Origin: Laetiporus sulphureus 93-53
Taxonomy: Eukaryota; Basidiomycota; Agaricomycetes; Polyporales; Laetiporaceae
Reading direction: 5' to 3'
DNA length: 64,000 nucleotides
Assembly: GCF_001632365.1 (NCBI RefSeq)
Contig: NW_024468526.1
Span: forward strand, 476,882 to 540,881
Both the position numbers and the translations under genes were made by a program. Below are positions 1-12,738 of the stretch, one piece after another. Below the pieces are notes generated by a model. It worked only from the letters and a program-made list of their open reading frames with translations. It did no database searches and was not told where the DNA came from. Position 1 is the first letter of the stretch. Every line of letters starts with the position of its first letter.

Positions 1-1365
1 CGGAGAAGTATGAGGGCGCCCGTGACTTTGACTCGCTTGCGAACTTGTGAGTGGTCTATTCTCACTTCCACGATAGAATGCCGGTTGCGCTTCAGAAATG
101 GGGAGCTCAGGAACTACATTATGCTGGCTTTGACACTCCTGGACAGCTGCCGCTGTGCAATGCAGTGCTGCTGCGGAATCAAATGTCGCATTGTCTGCTG
201 TCACTGCTACATCCGCTCTATGCCATCTCTACTGAGCTGACACTGATCACTATTACCATAGTATCACCTCGAAATCTGGTGTCAAGTCCAGCGTTAAACC
301 TCCGCCGCCGCCTGCCTACCAGATCCTCGATATCAGCACCTTCGATGAAGTCGTTCTGGTGGGTTGATCGTCATTCTATTCATGTACCTTGGCCTTTATC
401 AACGCGCCTTGTAGGATTCTGACAGCGATGTAATTGTTTCATTCACGGCGCCGTGGTGCGGGCACTGCAAGCGCCTGAAGCCGACCTGGGACGACGGTGT
501 GTACCAGTCTGCTTTGTTTGAGATAACCGAAGACTGATTGTTTTTCTATAGTTGCCAAGGACTTCGTTGCCGAGTCGACGGTATGCGGTGTTGTGCTTGT
601 GCGAGATACGAAGTGGTTGCTCATAAGCTGCACAGTGCATCATCGCCAACATTGACGCAGATGCTGCGCACAACAAGCCGCTCGCGGAGAAGTACGGCAT
701 CAAGAGCTTCCCCACGATCAAGTTCTTCCCGAAGGGCCACAAGGGTGAGCGCCATTGAAAGAAATTGACCAGAATCCTCAGTACTGATAAATTTTCTCCT
801 CTCCAGATGAACCTCAGGACTACGAGGGCGGTCGATCCGAGGAGGCATTTGTTGAGTTCCTGAATGAGAAATGCGGCACGCAGCGCGCGCCGGGCGGTGG
901 TCTCACCGAGCTCGTACGTCGCTTCCTCCTCTCGCCCACCTGACCTTGCCTGACACATTGTCCTGCACAGGCTGGTCGTCTGCCCGAATTCGATACGCTC
1001 GCGTCGCAGTTCTTCGCTGCAACAGGTGCTGCGCGGGACGCGATCTTCAAGGATGCATCTGAGCTTGCGGCGACCTTTGGCCCCCATGCGAGCCACTACG
1101 TGCGCGTGATGGAAAAGGTCGTCAATGGCAGCGACGAGTACGTCGAGAAGGAGACGAAGCGGTACGTGGCCCCCTTTCCCTACTCCCTATGCCGCGGAGC
1201 TAGCAGTTCATCCTGGCTTCGGCTGTCCCCCGCAGACTCGCATCTATCCTGCAGAAGCGCACGCTCGCGCCGGCGAAGCTTGACGAGCTTAAGATCAAGG
1301 CGAACATCCTCGGGGCGTTCAAGAAGGCCGAGGAGAACATCGGCCGCGCCACTGCAGAGCTCTAG
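1..1365 (+). CDS. Protein disulfide isomerase, Erp38-type (5' partial)
   Basis: ER-lumen thiol-disulfide oxidoreductase that forms and shuffles disulfides in secretory proteins. The visible exons (1-46, 262-358, 415-496, 552-580, 636-744, 807-913, 971-1161, 1236-1365) encode the end of a first thioredoxin domain (ends [13 protein letters not shown]), a proline-rich linker and a complete second thioredoxin domain. The active site there is [14 protein letters not shown] near 447-490, and the cis-proline loop is [12 protein letters not shown]. An all-helical ERp29-type C-terminal domain follows. All introns are GT-AG and the frame is kept across each. The protein ends in ATAEL, so there is no HDEL/KDEL retention tail. 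The start codon, signal peptide and first active site lie left of the window. The family call is secure; the exact orthologue is inferred. Confidence 0.93.
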
Positions 1366-4300
1366 GCTTTGTGATGTGAGAAATGATGCAGCGCGATGTA
1401 TTTACCCTATAATCCGATTCCCGTATGTATTCCCTGCCTTGGACATTTCTCCTTTGTCGTTCACATCTGGCGTGCGAGTCGTGAATGCGTGCATGATTGT
1501 AGGCGTGAGCTTCGGCGATATGGCGCTGCGGGAGACCCAAGGTGGGGATGGTATCTGTGCTAACCTGGTATCGGGCGGACCTTCGCGCCTGAACTGCCGT
1601 GCATAAGAGGCAGGATGAAAGGAAAGTGGGAGAGAAGGAGGGCCCATATGATTCGGACGCGTCAGGGAATACGTTTTAGAGAACGCGGCGGAGGCGAATA
1701 GACGTGTACCAATCCTTCTCGCAGCGGATAGGCTATGTCGTGTGGCCGGCGTGGGCTGACGTGCCAGCCAGGCGTGGTTGGTATGCATATGGTAGTATGG
1801 AAGGGGAGTCCAATTACGCGCGCATGTGTTGAGTCAATGAGGGAAGTTTCTTCCTGAATGGTCTCGGATCTGAGCGAGGGAATCCATTGCGATCAAGGTG
1901 GAAAGTTATGAACGCTAAACGTTCCTCATGGCTTCGCACCCAGTAAGTTCATATTGACTCCTCAACTGAGTCCAATGTGGGGTTCCGCACAGAATGAAAG
2001 GAGCAGAACGGAGTGACATGAAGGCCACGTTCGATCCGTTCATTTGATGATGATGATTCTATGATCCGCTGGCTATACATCGTGTCATGAACACTATTCA
2101 GATACTTGAAGAGCGACTTTATTACATACATATATCATACGCATGTGCGCTGTGCCATTCCCGTGACTTCGCGTACTAATACAGTGCATATGAGTGAAAA
2201 ACTTGCAGAATAATCGAAGCTTCGCCCGTGACGAACCGGAGCATCGCCTCGGGTGACTGTGTGGAGAAAGCTATAGAGTTGCGGTTGCAGATGAGCAGAT
2301 GAATTGCTGACGCCACATCCAATGAATGGCACAAGGTCCAGGTCGAACGACTTGATCACTCACAAGGTACCGTGTCATTTCAGAACTTGTGTAGCTCATG
2401 CACCTCATGTGCGAGGAAAGCCCGAACTAACTCAAATACCAACCTTGGAAAAGCACGCTACCAGTGATTGACCGCGCCATACCCGCAGAATGACCGTCAA
2501 GGCTTGCCATCTTTGTGAGACATCCAATATGGAAGAAAGGTTCCGAGCGGACAGGTCGCCACCGTGCATCCCGTGTCTGTGCCAAGGGATAGTTAGGTCC
2601 GTCTCGACCTGATGCTGTCAATGTCAGCCAGACGTATATGATGCTGACAGTGGCTGGTGTTGAGAGATTGTGCCATGCAGCCTGAGCCGCGAATGCCTGT
2701 GCGCTCAGATACTGCACCGAGAGGCTGGCATTCGTCAATTGACAGCGATGCTCGACGGACCACCCTGAGTATAGAACTGCGACCCTGTTTTTGAATACAT
2801 GGGAAGCGAGAACAATAAGCAAGACTAGCGCACCAATTACAACGAGTTCCATATGCTGAGGTCGTCAAAATCCCGTCGACAAGCTCCGCTTCGGATAATT
2901 GCACCATCAACGCCGTTATCAAAGTGCCTGGACTATCTTGGCCTGGGCAGCCTCGCACGTCAGAACTCGAAGAAAGATGACTTACTTTGTGAGAGGAGAG
3001 GTCCACGACGTCCGCACCGTTCGCCGTAGCGAGCATCCCGAATGCCGTAATGGGCACATCGGATCGCTTCCTAAGCTCTGAGCGTGACTCCACCTCGCAT
3101 GCTGACTGGCGCCGTGGAGTCGAAAGAGTAGAGGATTCTTAAACGATTCAATTCCCTTCTCAGTAACGAAGACCCTAAATATCCTTCTCAAAACATACCC
3201 GCATGTTCCTTCTGTCGCAGCGCAGAGCACGCGTCCCTCGAGGGTCTAGCGCAGGAGCGTCTGATAAGCGCCTCTGAGTGAATTGCAACAAGCACTCCGG
3301 GGAGGATTCGGGACGCAGTAGCTCCATAATCGTGCCGAAAAATACAAGGGTATACATAGAGGGACTGACGCCAATTCTGCGCGGTCGGCGGTGCGCCGTC
3401 ATACTGAACTCTACTGTGAGAACCATCTTTCTCGAGTTGCCGCGGAGCTAGTGGCAGGTGCTTCCTTCATTTTAGGTCAGCAGCAGTTCATGTTCGACGA
3501 TCGTGGCAACAGCGTATTCCGAAACGCACCCACCACACTAATTCGCATCACCTAGGCAATACCGACACCGACGCTAGTCTCGCAAATCACAAGTTGCATT
3601 GCGGCGACGAGCGATATCACCCACTGGCGTGCATCATGCATCACGCCTCACGAATCACCGAGTAAAAGTCCGAGATCCCTGTGACGATTTGCGGAATCAG
3701 TTCCTGGCGTAGACCTTGCATATGGGCTGCGTGAGACCCAGACCCCCTTCTGCGATATGGAAGGTGCTGAAATGAACGTCAATCGTATGCGTTGGCCGCG
3801 CTGTCCAGACCAGACCTTCTGGATCCAACCGCCCTCAATGCAATCCGTCGCGATCAGCGCTCCACCATCGCTCTCCTCGTGCCATCGGTAGTGTCCAGGC
3901 CTGAGCTCCGGCGAGCACAATAAGTAATCGCCACTTACCTGCAACCGGTACTCCGAATCGCAACTGCAAGCACCGACGACCAAGACGCCTCGCGGCGACA
4001 GAGAAGTCCCCGAAGAAAGCCACTAGAAGCATCGTACAGAAGGTAATGACCTGAGGAAAGGCCATCTGGCGGCGTGCTCGGGCAGTGATCCAGGTGACGA
4101 GATTCTCGCGTGAAATCGAACATTTCCCGACCCGGCTGGCGAGGAGTTCAGTGCCACGTCTATGGGACCAATCCCGAGCCGCCCGTGTGTCCGCGTTCTG
4201 ATGGGTGAGAATATCTGCCCTTAGCGGAGCCATCAACTCAAGCTTCTGCTTCGAGCCCGGCCTCCAGCGCCATGCACATATCGAGAGTCAGACATTCCGA

Positions 4301-5210
4301 TCATGGAGTCGAAGCAAGATGCAACGGCTGCATAAACATGACAGGCGCGTCCGCTTAATGTTGCTCCCTGCGCCATGCACCTCAATAGTCGCATCGAAAA
4401 GCGCTCCGATCCTTCCTTCCAACCAAGCGGACAACACGTACCCCAAAGTCTCGAGGCTCACCGTACACCAGTAGCATATAGAGTGGGAGGTGCCTAGATC
4501 AGCAATCAGCTGACAAATCCGCGTGGGAGATTGAATACCTGTAGCGAGTCAACCTGCCCCGGCTCAGCGGGATGACAGGCGATAGAATGAGCATGCCGCT
4601 GTAAGGAAGCGGTCGGTCTCAGAATTTAAACGATTTCATGTATTGACGTCAACATCATCTCCGAGGTGAATCGGGAAAGTGGTGACTGGGTACGTAAATC
4701 ACAGTTTATCTTTACTGTATACGTAGCATAGATCCGGTAAGCGCACTGCTCGACTGTCGGAATTAGACCGGAAACTCACCATGAGAATATCCAGAGTATG
4801 ATTGGGCTATTTACGACTTGTGCATATGGAGATTCTGATAACGGAGGGCGCGGATACATGGAATTGTCGTGCTAGTGATAACAGATGGAGGGAGACGGCG
4901 CCGGGAAAGGGGGAGTTACAGAGATTCAGTTGCCAATGAGATATCCAAAGAACACTTGCACAATTGGACGGATCCACAGCGAGGAGGATGTGCATTGGAC
5001 GATGCATAGATAGTCGTCAAGGAGGAAGAATAACGTCGAGAGAGTTGAATCTCTTGGATTGGGAACAATACGAGGTACACAGGGTCCGATGGAAGAGTTG
5101 AGTCTTCCGCAGCTAACATATAGAGCATGAGAGGATCCGAGGCAGTCTATGGGTAGCGGCTCCGAGATAACGCAGACGATTCGGAAGGCGCTGAACTCCG
5201 TCCAAGGTCG
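1366..5210. other. Long intergenic stretch, nothing recognised
   Basis: About 3.8 kb separates the PDI stop from the HMG-box stop. Minus-strand frames between about 2430 and 4240 have a slightly protein-like feel (hydrophobic run near 2790-2850; a second near 4000-4070). I could not join them into a gene with sensible splice sites or match them to a family. They may be chance or a decayed gene. No RNA gene or repeat was seen. Confidence 0.5.
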
Positions 5211-7147
5211 TCAATAGTAATAGAAACGGTTGTCCAGGCGACCATCAACCTCCTGCAGACCCGGCACAAACTGCTGGAAATCCATGAGATCGCTCGGACT
5301 GTCCCACTGACAAAACGCATGCTCGTGCGTGACGACGCCGACACCAATCTTGCCCTGCCAACTGGCGTCCGCAGGAAAGATATCGGCTCCGAAGGCGTCC
5401 TTCATGCCCATCGCGCCCGCGAACGGAGGGAACACGGACGGAACCGCCAAGAACGTCTGGCCCGGGGTACACTGCGGCAGCGCGTCTCCGTCCCAGCCCT
5501 TCAGCGACGAGTAGGACGAGCACACAGGCACCTGATACCTCTCAAAGGGATCCATGAACGGCGAAGTTACCGCAAAATTCGCAGCGCAATCCCCCTCGCC
5601 GAGGTTGGAAGCGGGCGAGAGCGGGGACTGGATGGGACTTGACACGCCTTCGACGTCCGCCTCGAACGCAGACAGCGGAGGACTCCAACAGTCTGACGGG
5701 ACAGGACTGCTCGCGTACGCCTGAACCGAGAAACCCTGACGAGTGATCAAAGGAAGGGAAAAAAGGTTTCAGACGCGGTGATGCGCGGTTACATAGTCAA
5801 GAGCCCACCTCGTTCCACAGCGCAGCATTATCTCCGAACCCGTGAGGGTGCTCCGAACTGAGCGGCACCGGCAAGGACACCTGCGCCGCAGACATGCCAT
5901 CGAAGCGCACCGTGCTCGTGGCGTCATCCGGAGCGGGAGCGGGAAAACTTCCTGCACGAGGCTGTCCCTCGTGTCCGCGCGTGGGCGAAAAATTGTACTC
6001 TGCATTGGGAGATGCGAGGAGCGAGGGTGGAGCAGGCTGGACGCTGCGAAGATTGTCTCCGTAGGCACCGTCGAACTGCACGCTGTTGTTGCGGGAATGC
6101 GCGGGTGCGGATGAGGAGCGCTTGAACATGGCGGTGAGCGGGACCTTGAAGCGAGCGTCCGACGCGCCATCTGGAGTCTTTGAGCGGTGACCTGACGCGC
6201 TGACGCGTCTGTAAGTGCCTTCAGGATGGACCTGAGGGGCCGCACGCGCCAGACTCGGCGGATCGCCTTCGACGCGCATTGGGGCTTGGAGGGTCGCGCA
6301 GACCTCTTTCTTGACCTTTGACTCGACCTTTGACTCGAAGCCTACGGCACTGTCGTACGCTTGTATCGCGGCCTCGAGGTCGGATCCTGTCTTGCCCGCT
6401 ACCAGCAAATCTGCTATTTTGGCGCACCTCTGATCGCGATTGCGTTCCTCCTTCTCCGCCTCTCCCCTCCCCTTCCTGTTACTCCTCCTCTTCGGTCCAT
6501 CCTTCACCTTGGCGAGTGCGTTCGCGCCGGGCCTGAAGCGCCAGTCGGGGTACTTCTTGCGGTGCTCCGCCTGCGCGACGATGGCCTTTGCCTCCCACAC
6601 CTCCCGCTCTTCGCGAGGCAGGGCCTTCCAGTACTTGCCTATCAGTTGGATCAGCGATTCGCATCCGCGTTCCGGCCCCGTGCGGGCGCGCAGTGATAGA
6701 CGTACCGATGATCTTTGACAAGGCGCTGTGATTTCCCTCGATCTTGCCCGGGATGTGCTGGGCGCGGATGAAGGACGACCTGAAGAGGATGAACGCGTTC
6801 GGGGGGCGCGGGATGTAGGACGCATCCCTCTTCTTTGCGTGCGAGACGCGGATGGCACCGAGGGTGGGCGAGGTCGGTGGAGAGTAGATGGAGAACTCGG
6901 ACGCTGTGTCCTCCGCGGGCATCTCGTAGCCAGACGGAGCCGCGGTGATGCTGATTGGGGTCATGTCCGTCGCAAATGTAAATGTCATCGGCGGGAGGGG
7001 GGCGTCGACGAGCGGGGGCATGCCGTCTGCATGCCATGGTGGTGGTGGTCGGTACAACGCGTGGATCACCAAATCAGGCAGGCGGGACTTACCATCATCG
7101 TCGGCCGCGCTGAAGGCGGCCATGTCCTGCACGTCCACGGGGGACAT
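5211..7147 (-). CDS. HMG-box transcription factor, fungal MATA_HMG type
   Basis: Probable sequence-specific nuclear DNA-binding regulator. Four exons (7147-7093, 7026-6706, 6638-5809, 5735-5211) give 576 residues. The HMG box covers about residues 89-158. It starts YIPRPPNAFILFR and continues SKIIGKYWKALPREEREVW and KKYPDWRFRP after intron 2 (67 nt), which interrupts the box. A basic stretch (PKRRSNRKGR) follows, then a long Ser/Pro-rich, probably disordered activation region ending in RFYYY. Intron 1 (66 nt) has a strong GTAAGT donor but is a multiple of three, so it could be retained as 22 codons. An ATG lies upstream in frame at 7264; the MSPVDV start was preferred because it follows a non-coding-looking leader. 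Fungal HMG proteins of this class often control mating or sexual development; the role here is unknown. Confidence 0.88.
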
Positions 7148-9774
7148 TGTTGCACAAAAATCGACGAAAAGCAGGGAGTATGCTGAGAGAGCAGGCGCTG
7201 CGAGGTAGAAGTTCAGACGAGTGCAGGAGAGAGTGGGCAAGGTATAATGAGCGGAAGCGCGCACGGATCTCTTCTGCCCTTATTCTCTTCTAGGCAGTTC
7301 GATGTCAATTGAGATAAACTTCGAGCCGGCAGCAGTGTTTTTTCACCACTTCACTTCCTCGGTCGAATCGTTAGCCTTGCGGAATTTGAGTTCGGAATTG
7401 GGCACTGCACGCTAGCCGAGTCTGCTCTCAATATTCCGCGAACGCAGGCAGGCCAGAAGCGCGGCAGCGGGTCATGAAAAAAGCAGTCTCATTTCTCGTG
7501 GAGACGCGGCCACGCTGCCCGATTCTGGCTGTGCAGCAGGTACGCTATTGTGCCGGAAGCTGTCCGACTACGCAACGGTTGCAGCCACGGTGCACGCTCA
7601 AAGGCCGCACAGCATGACAGCGCCGGCGGTCTTGCTCAATCCTAGGTGATGATGCAATATCGTCTGACTTGGATCCGCCCATGCGGAGTTGCACAGCTCG
7701 TCGCATCGACGGCCGCATGTTTCTCCTGGCCACATCTCTGTCCAACTTAATCTGCGCGGGTCACCTCCGGTTGTCATCTCTCATGCGGCGGATCAGCTGA
7801 CTCCTCCGCAGTGGCCAGCGACAGCGCAAGCTCAAGCCATGTGCATGGCCCGTCGACGACTCGGTCAAGCACTCGCCGGACGTTCCCAAGGTGTACAGCT
7901 CTCCGCATCTGCCGTTCTCCACAATCGACCTAAGCCATCGATCGAACGCTCGCGGAAGTATACGGGGGTCGGGCGTGCGCGATCATGACGCATCGATGGC
8001 TTAGCCTTGCCATGCTGTCTTGCTCGGACTTTGCTGGCCTCATTGCACGTCCTCACCGCAGTTCCGTTGATAGCCAGAATCAATTTACGCGTACACGCTG
8101 CTCCTGTGGCCATCGCCTCTCCCCACGCCGTCCATCCCATCCGAGCCGATCCGCATTTCGGCGGCCACGAGTTGCGCCCACGACGTCCTAATCTACGACA
8201 GACTTGCTAAGTCTGCACACGTGTATCCTAGGCGCATCGTCGCCTGACTGGGCGGCATTGTCAGGGGCCATAGTGAGTCAGTTCCCTCGAAATTGTCTCC
8301 TCATGTTCATGCAATCTCCGCAAATAGCATATCTCTTCCTCTATTGCACAGATATCGTCATTCTTTCAAGGACAACGTGGCTCTCCTCGCGGTCTCCGCT
8401 TTCAGCACAATGGCTATCTACACAATTGAACAGCACCCGTACGATTCCTACCCATGTCCGCCGGTAATACCGCGGCTCTAACCTGAACGCCGCCCATGGG
8501 TACGCATGTTCCTCTCCAAAGGCGCCCCATTGAGCGGCTGCGGTCGTATCTATCAAACAGGACTGCATGATATCAGGTCGCATAGTCACCGGATCTCCAT
8601 TCGAGGGCATCCTCACTGTTCCTCATCACCGTACCTCCACCAGTCCGGCATAGCTCGCAGCCACAAACGCTTTTCAGAGCCAATCATCGACACTGGCAGG
8701 ATCCTTGGCTATCAAACTCTGGCGCTTGTTCCTCGCGTACTGCTTCTGGTCGCCCGACGTTCTCGGGGCGCCTTAATGGTCCGAATACGCGGGGACGCCA
8801 TCGCCAAAACGTCCTGCAAAGCATTACGACCGAGCGCCTTCTGTGGACTGTAGCCGTCGATGGTCACATGGACACGAATTCGAGTGACCATGTGCGTTGC
8901 TCGCCGCGTGCCGACAAATTCGACGTGCGTGCGCCCGTCGTCCTCCGCGCCTTCTGGTCGCGCTCGTGTCGATGACGCCCAGCGGACCAACGGCCCGAAC
9001 TCCTTCTCGGCCATGTGCCTACCATATATGCCGTAACTCCTCCTCGACCGGCTTCCTTTGCTGCTCACGGGAAACACTGCACGTCCAAGGCAGTGCGCCT
9101 CAGAATCATTCTACCTGACAGAGACAGTTACCACGTTCGGACCACTCGGTACGGTCTCTGGCAGGGCGCGTCCTACAGCTGACTCTCCACCTATCCTTGC
9201 GACATCCCGTTCCACATCTCGTGCTGATACCGTCGAACGCGACTCTGCGACTCTCTGGCCTCTGCTGCTACGGCTGTTTGTCATCTCCGTAAGCATCGTC
9301 TGGTTCCATTCTCATCGCTGGACTATCGTGCGATGGTTCTGCTGTTGACCGCCCGAGCGCTGATCCACCAACACGGCAATTTCGCGCGCCCTAAAGCTTA
9401 GTGTGGGTCCGTCCCTGACTTCCACAACGTCCCGGTAGGCTACGCTGTGCTATAACCGGTCAAGATGTCGCGGTTATGATCCGCGCGATGGCCTTCCTGC
9501 TAACACCGTTGACAAATCTTTCACTGTCCTCACATAAGATGTGGCAGAAGCTCGGCCGCTCCTTCGGAAACTCTAGCTTTGGCTTACTCGCGTCCGCCGG
9601 TAGCGGATCCGTGTTCTGGTATGCAACAGTTCATGTTCTGGTTCTCATGGGAACCAGCATGGAGCATCGGTGAAATACACTTTGAGCCTCCAATGAAACC
9701 TATCATACAGCACAAGACCCGTAAAGACAATTAGAACAGGCCCTCCCCTGAGAACTCCGACGGCACTGCATCTC
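7148..9774. other. Intergenic stretch, nothing recognised
   Basis: About 2.6 kb between the HMG-box start codon and the 3' end of the DUF6699 gene. It must contain the HMG gene promoter. The open frames here are short, overlap on both strands and lack conserved motifs or a coherent splice pattern. No tRNA, repeat or element ends were seen. Confidence 0.5.
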
Positions 9775-11132
9775 CTACGCTGATCCGACGAACATCATGA
9801 ACCCGTCCCCGTCCGGCGCAGGCTCCAGTCCCCTGAAGTACACTTGATCGCCGAGATAGTCTATTCTCCTGACCCCGTCCTCGTCCCCAGGGAGCCGTCC
9901 GCCCACGCGGGTCTCCAGCCTGGTATAGTACGCGCGCGTGACGAGCCCGCGCCGCTCCTCCGACAAGGCCTCCATCTCGTCCTCCTTCACGCGCTCCTCA
10001 AAGTTGGCGATCAGCGCGTTGAACACGTGGCGCACGAGCACGGGCAGGCTCGGGTGGTGCGGGATGACGAGGATGGGCCAGGGGAACTTTGGGAAGGCGT
10101 CGTCTGCGAGCGCGCTGATGTATAATGATGGCACGCCGGGCCACGTCGCGGGCTGGCTCCCGTCCGGGCCCCACTCCTCAAAGTCCGCGCGGAGAGGCCG
10201 CTCGTCGCCCTCCTCGCGCGGCAGCTCGCCGAGGAGGATGTCCGCGGTGAAGAGGCGCATGTCGAAGAGCACGGGGGGGCGCCCGAACGGGCGGTGCTGC
10301 AGGAAGGGGTTCAGCTGGAGCGCGGACGGCGGTAGTTGTCTGGGGATCAGGGGCGGGGTGGCCCAGAGCTCCGGGCGCGGCGGCAGCGCGGGGTGCTCGA
10401 GGCGGGATATCCACTTGAGCGGCTCCTTGCTGCTGCTCACCGTGCGCATCAGGCTTTCGATCTCCCGGGGACTCAGTTCGCGAGGGACGACGGGCGGCGC
10501 TGGCATGCATAGAATTTAGCGAGGTGCGCTAGGGGCGAGGTGATGGCCGAGGCGAGGGGACGTACTGGCGTTTCGAACGATCACGGTCCCGATGGCCGGG
10601 CGCGCCCAGTATCCGTACGCCCTCCATTGTGCCGGCTGCACTGTGTACTTTCCGTCGTTCAGCGCTGGCCAGTGCTCTGCCTCCTTCCGGATCTCATCGT
10701 CGTTTCTTCCTAGATTGAGTGCGTTATTACGTCAGAACAACTGACGCTTCTCTCTATCACAATGTCGGTATCTACAGACAAGGCTGACGCACCCCGCCTA
10801 GGCCACCGAGGAATGATCAATGAGAGCCGCCACGATCCAGACGACGGCCGGTCGAACGGATCGGCTTCGTCAAGTGCATCTTGGTCGCCTTCTCTTCCCT
10901 TCCCTTTCTTCTTTGCGCCCGCAGACGTCTTCTCGTTCATGGCAGAGGGCAGTTTGGGTATGACAGGCCGCCTCGACTTGCGCACGGGCGGCAGCGGAAA
11001 TAGGTGCGCGCCAGGCGAGGGCACCCACGGCCGCCCGCCAGGGTCGACGGTATGCCCCGGCTTGGCCGCGTTGGCGGGCCACGTCTTGTACTGCGGCTCT
11101 ATGAATATGTGTTGCGGCCGAGACGCGATCAT
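9775..11132 (-). CDS. DUF6699 domain protein
   Basis: Function unknown; DUF6699 is an uncharacterised domain abundant in Agaricomycetes. Three exons (11132-10793, 10709-10566, 10499-9775) give 402 residues. The first 110 or so residues are basic and low-complexity (KKKGKGREGD), so probably disordered. A segment rich in aromatic residues follows (WRAYGYWARPAIG). The C-terminal half carries the domain hallmarks: LNPFLQHRPFGRPPVLFDMR, then PSLYISAL, then FPWPILVIP and a helix beginning LVRHVFNALI. The introns are 83 and 66 nt with GTGCGT and GTACGT donors. The start is the first ATG in an open exon just after a TATATAG-like stretch. A second gene with this domain lies at 26291-27007 but is shorter and intronless. 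Domain assignment is from remembered family pattern. Confidence 0.82.
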
Positions 11133-11802
11133 GATGATATGCTATATAGGTGGCAGGGAAGGAGGAGGCGGCATCGATGTGGCAGGCGCGTTCGGGAGGG
11201 TAGGTTAGTATAGTCGAGCGCCTTGCGGATGCGGCGTGCGTGAAGTTGGGTGTTATCGGCGTGTTCATCAGTTTGCGCTTGTTCCGCGCATGAGCGTGGC
11301 ATTTGAGTTCAGCGTAAGCGGGCTTCGGACTTTCCCTGCCGAGTTTGGCAATCTGGATCAATCCTGGAGAATGCGTATTGGCTGTTGAAGAATGGACGGT
11401 CGATTGATTGCATGATTCATGCCACAGATAGGACCCATGATGAACACGGAACATGCGAGCGATGTACAGAGAAACTGAGGTCGCAGGGCGACCCTAATTC
11501 CCGCGCAATGTCGGCAAAATGAGGCCACGTGATCGCGTCGCGTCGCGTTCGGGTGAATTTGACGACAGCGGGCGCCAAGTGCAAGGCGCCCACAGTGCTC
11601 GGAGACAGCTTCGATTTGTACATGAACAGTTCTGGGCCGCACTTCCGACCACGAAGATGAATGAAAGCTTGCATGCGCGTAATTCCCGGCTCGGAAGGCT
11701 ACGAAGGGATCAGCATCGTACGTACGGCTCGCGAGCAGTATAATGCGTAGGTAGAGCGGTCTGTACAAAGTGAGGACGGATCAGACTAGTGCCAGTGGCC
11801 CG
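11133..11802. other. Intergenic, probable promoter of the DUF6699 gene
   Basis: About 670 bp between the start of the DUF6699 gene and the stop of the DNA glycosylase; both genes are on the minus strand. Nothing recognisable beyond a presumed promoter. Confidence 0.5.
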
Positions 11803-12738
11803 TCAAGTGTCCTCGCCTGCTTCCATGACCGTCTTCTCGAGCTCCTCGTCTTTCACTCCTTTACTGTCCCTCAACCACGACTTCAGCACGCAGTCATCCT
11901 TCCTTGAGCTCTTGCCGTTGCATCCGGAACACGTACGCCCGTGTGCAACCATGAGAACGTGCAGTCCGAACTTCAAGTCGTCCGGGATCCTGAGATCGAG
12001 GTGCGCTTGGGCAGTAACTCTATCTGCTTTGCTCGGCACCCATCCTAGAAGCCTTGATAGCCGGAAGACGTGCGTGTCGACGGGGAAGGACGAGCGGCCC
12101 AAACAGAACAGGAGCACACACGAAGCCGTCTTCGGGCCAACCCCGTCGTACGAGACCAGCTCCTTCATCGCTTCCTCATCAGAAAGTGGCTTTCCCTCAC
12201 GCTTCGAGTCGCCGCCTTCAACGACTCCAGCCAGGTGCTGAAGCGAGTAGGTGCCATGGCGGTCCTTCACTTCCTGCAGTATCTTCTGTATGACACCCGC
12301 CTTCTTGTTCGCAAGCCCGCCCGTCCTGATCGCATCAACGACGTCGGCCTTCGGGGCGCGCGCGATCGCAGCAAAGTCGTTCCGCCCAAAGCGCGCGTCC
12401 AGCCCGCGCTTCGCGGCGGTCGAGTTGCGCGCGGAGGTGTTCTGGCTCAGGATCGTGCCGATGAGCGACTCGAGCACGCTGGGCACGCCCCCGCACGTGC
12501 GCGCCGAGTTGTTTGCGGAGGAGGGCCGCGTGCGCTGTGCGGTGACGGTGGGGTGTGTGGCTAAGAGAAGGGCGTGCACCTGGGCTGCTTCGTCTCGCGT
12601 GGGGTGGGGGTAGTCTGGGAAGGGCGAGGTTGTGGCATGGGAGGCGAGAAGTTTGAGCTTTTTGGCTTTGTGAGAGGATGGAGGTTCTGTAGGGATCGTC
12701 GGGGTGAGTGAGCGTGCGCGTTTGAGCTTTGATGGCAT
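11803..12738 (-). CDS. HhH-GPD DNA glycosylase (endonuclease III-like)
   Basis: Base-excision-repair glycosylase of the endonuclease III superfamily, expected in the nucleus and/or mitochondria, that removes damaged pyrimidines and nicks the abasic site. Single exon, 311 residues. A basic N-terminus (KAKKLKLL) could act as a nuclear signal. The core starts VLESLIGTILSQNTS (residues 88-102). The helix-hairpin-helix is SYDGVGPKTASCVLL, with catalytic Lys203, and the catalytic aspartate is Asp221 in FPVDTHVFRLSRLLGW. Only three cysteines (270, 273, 283) remain where the family usually has four ligands for a [4Fe-4S] cluster, so the cluster may be absent or altered. The role is inferred from catalytic residues; substrate preference is unknown. 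Confidence 0.88.
   Translation of the reverse strand: MPSKLKRARSLTPTIPTEPPSSHKAKKLKLLASHATTSPFPDYPHPTRDEAAQVHALLLATHPTVTAQRTRPSSANNSARTCGGVPSVLESLIGTILSQNTSARNSTAAKRGLDARFGRNDFAAIARAPKADVVDAIRTGGLANKKAGVIQKILQEVKDRHGTYSLQHLAGVVEGGDSKREGKPLSDEEAMKELVSYDGVGPKTASCVLLFCLGRSSFPVDTHVFRLSRLLGWVPSKADRVTAQAHLDLRIPDDLKFGLHVLMVAHGRTCSGCNGKSSRKDDCVLKSWLRDSKGVKDEELEKTVMEAGEDT

Noticed and set aside
7148..7264. Upstream ATG extending the first HMG-box protein by 39 residues
   Set aside because: The extension is hydrophobic and unlike the acidic start of the domain protein; MSPVDV is the more natural start. Not excluded.
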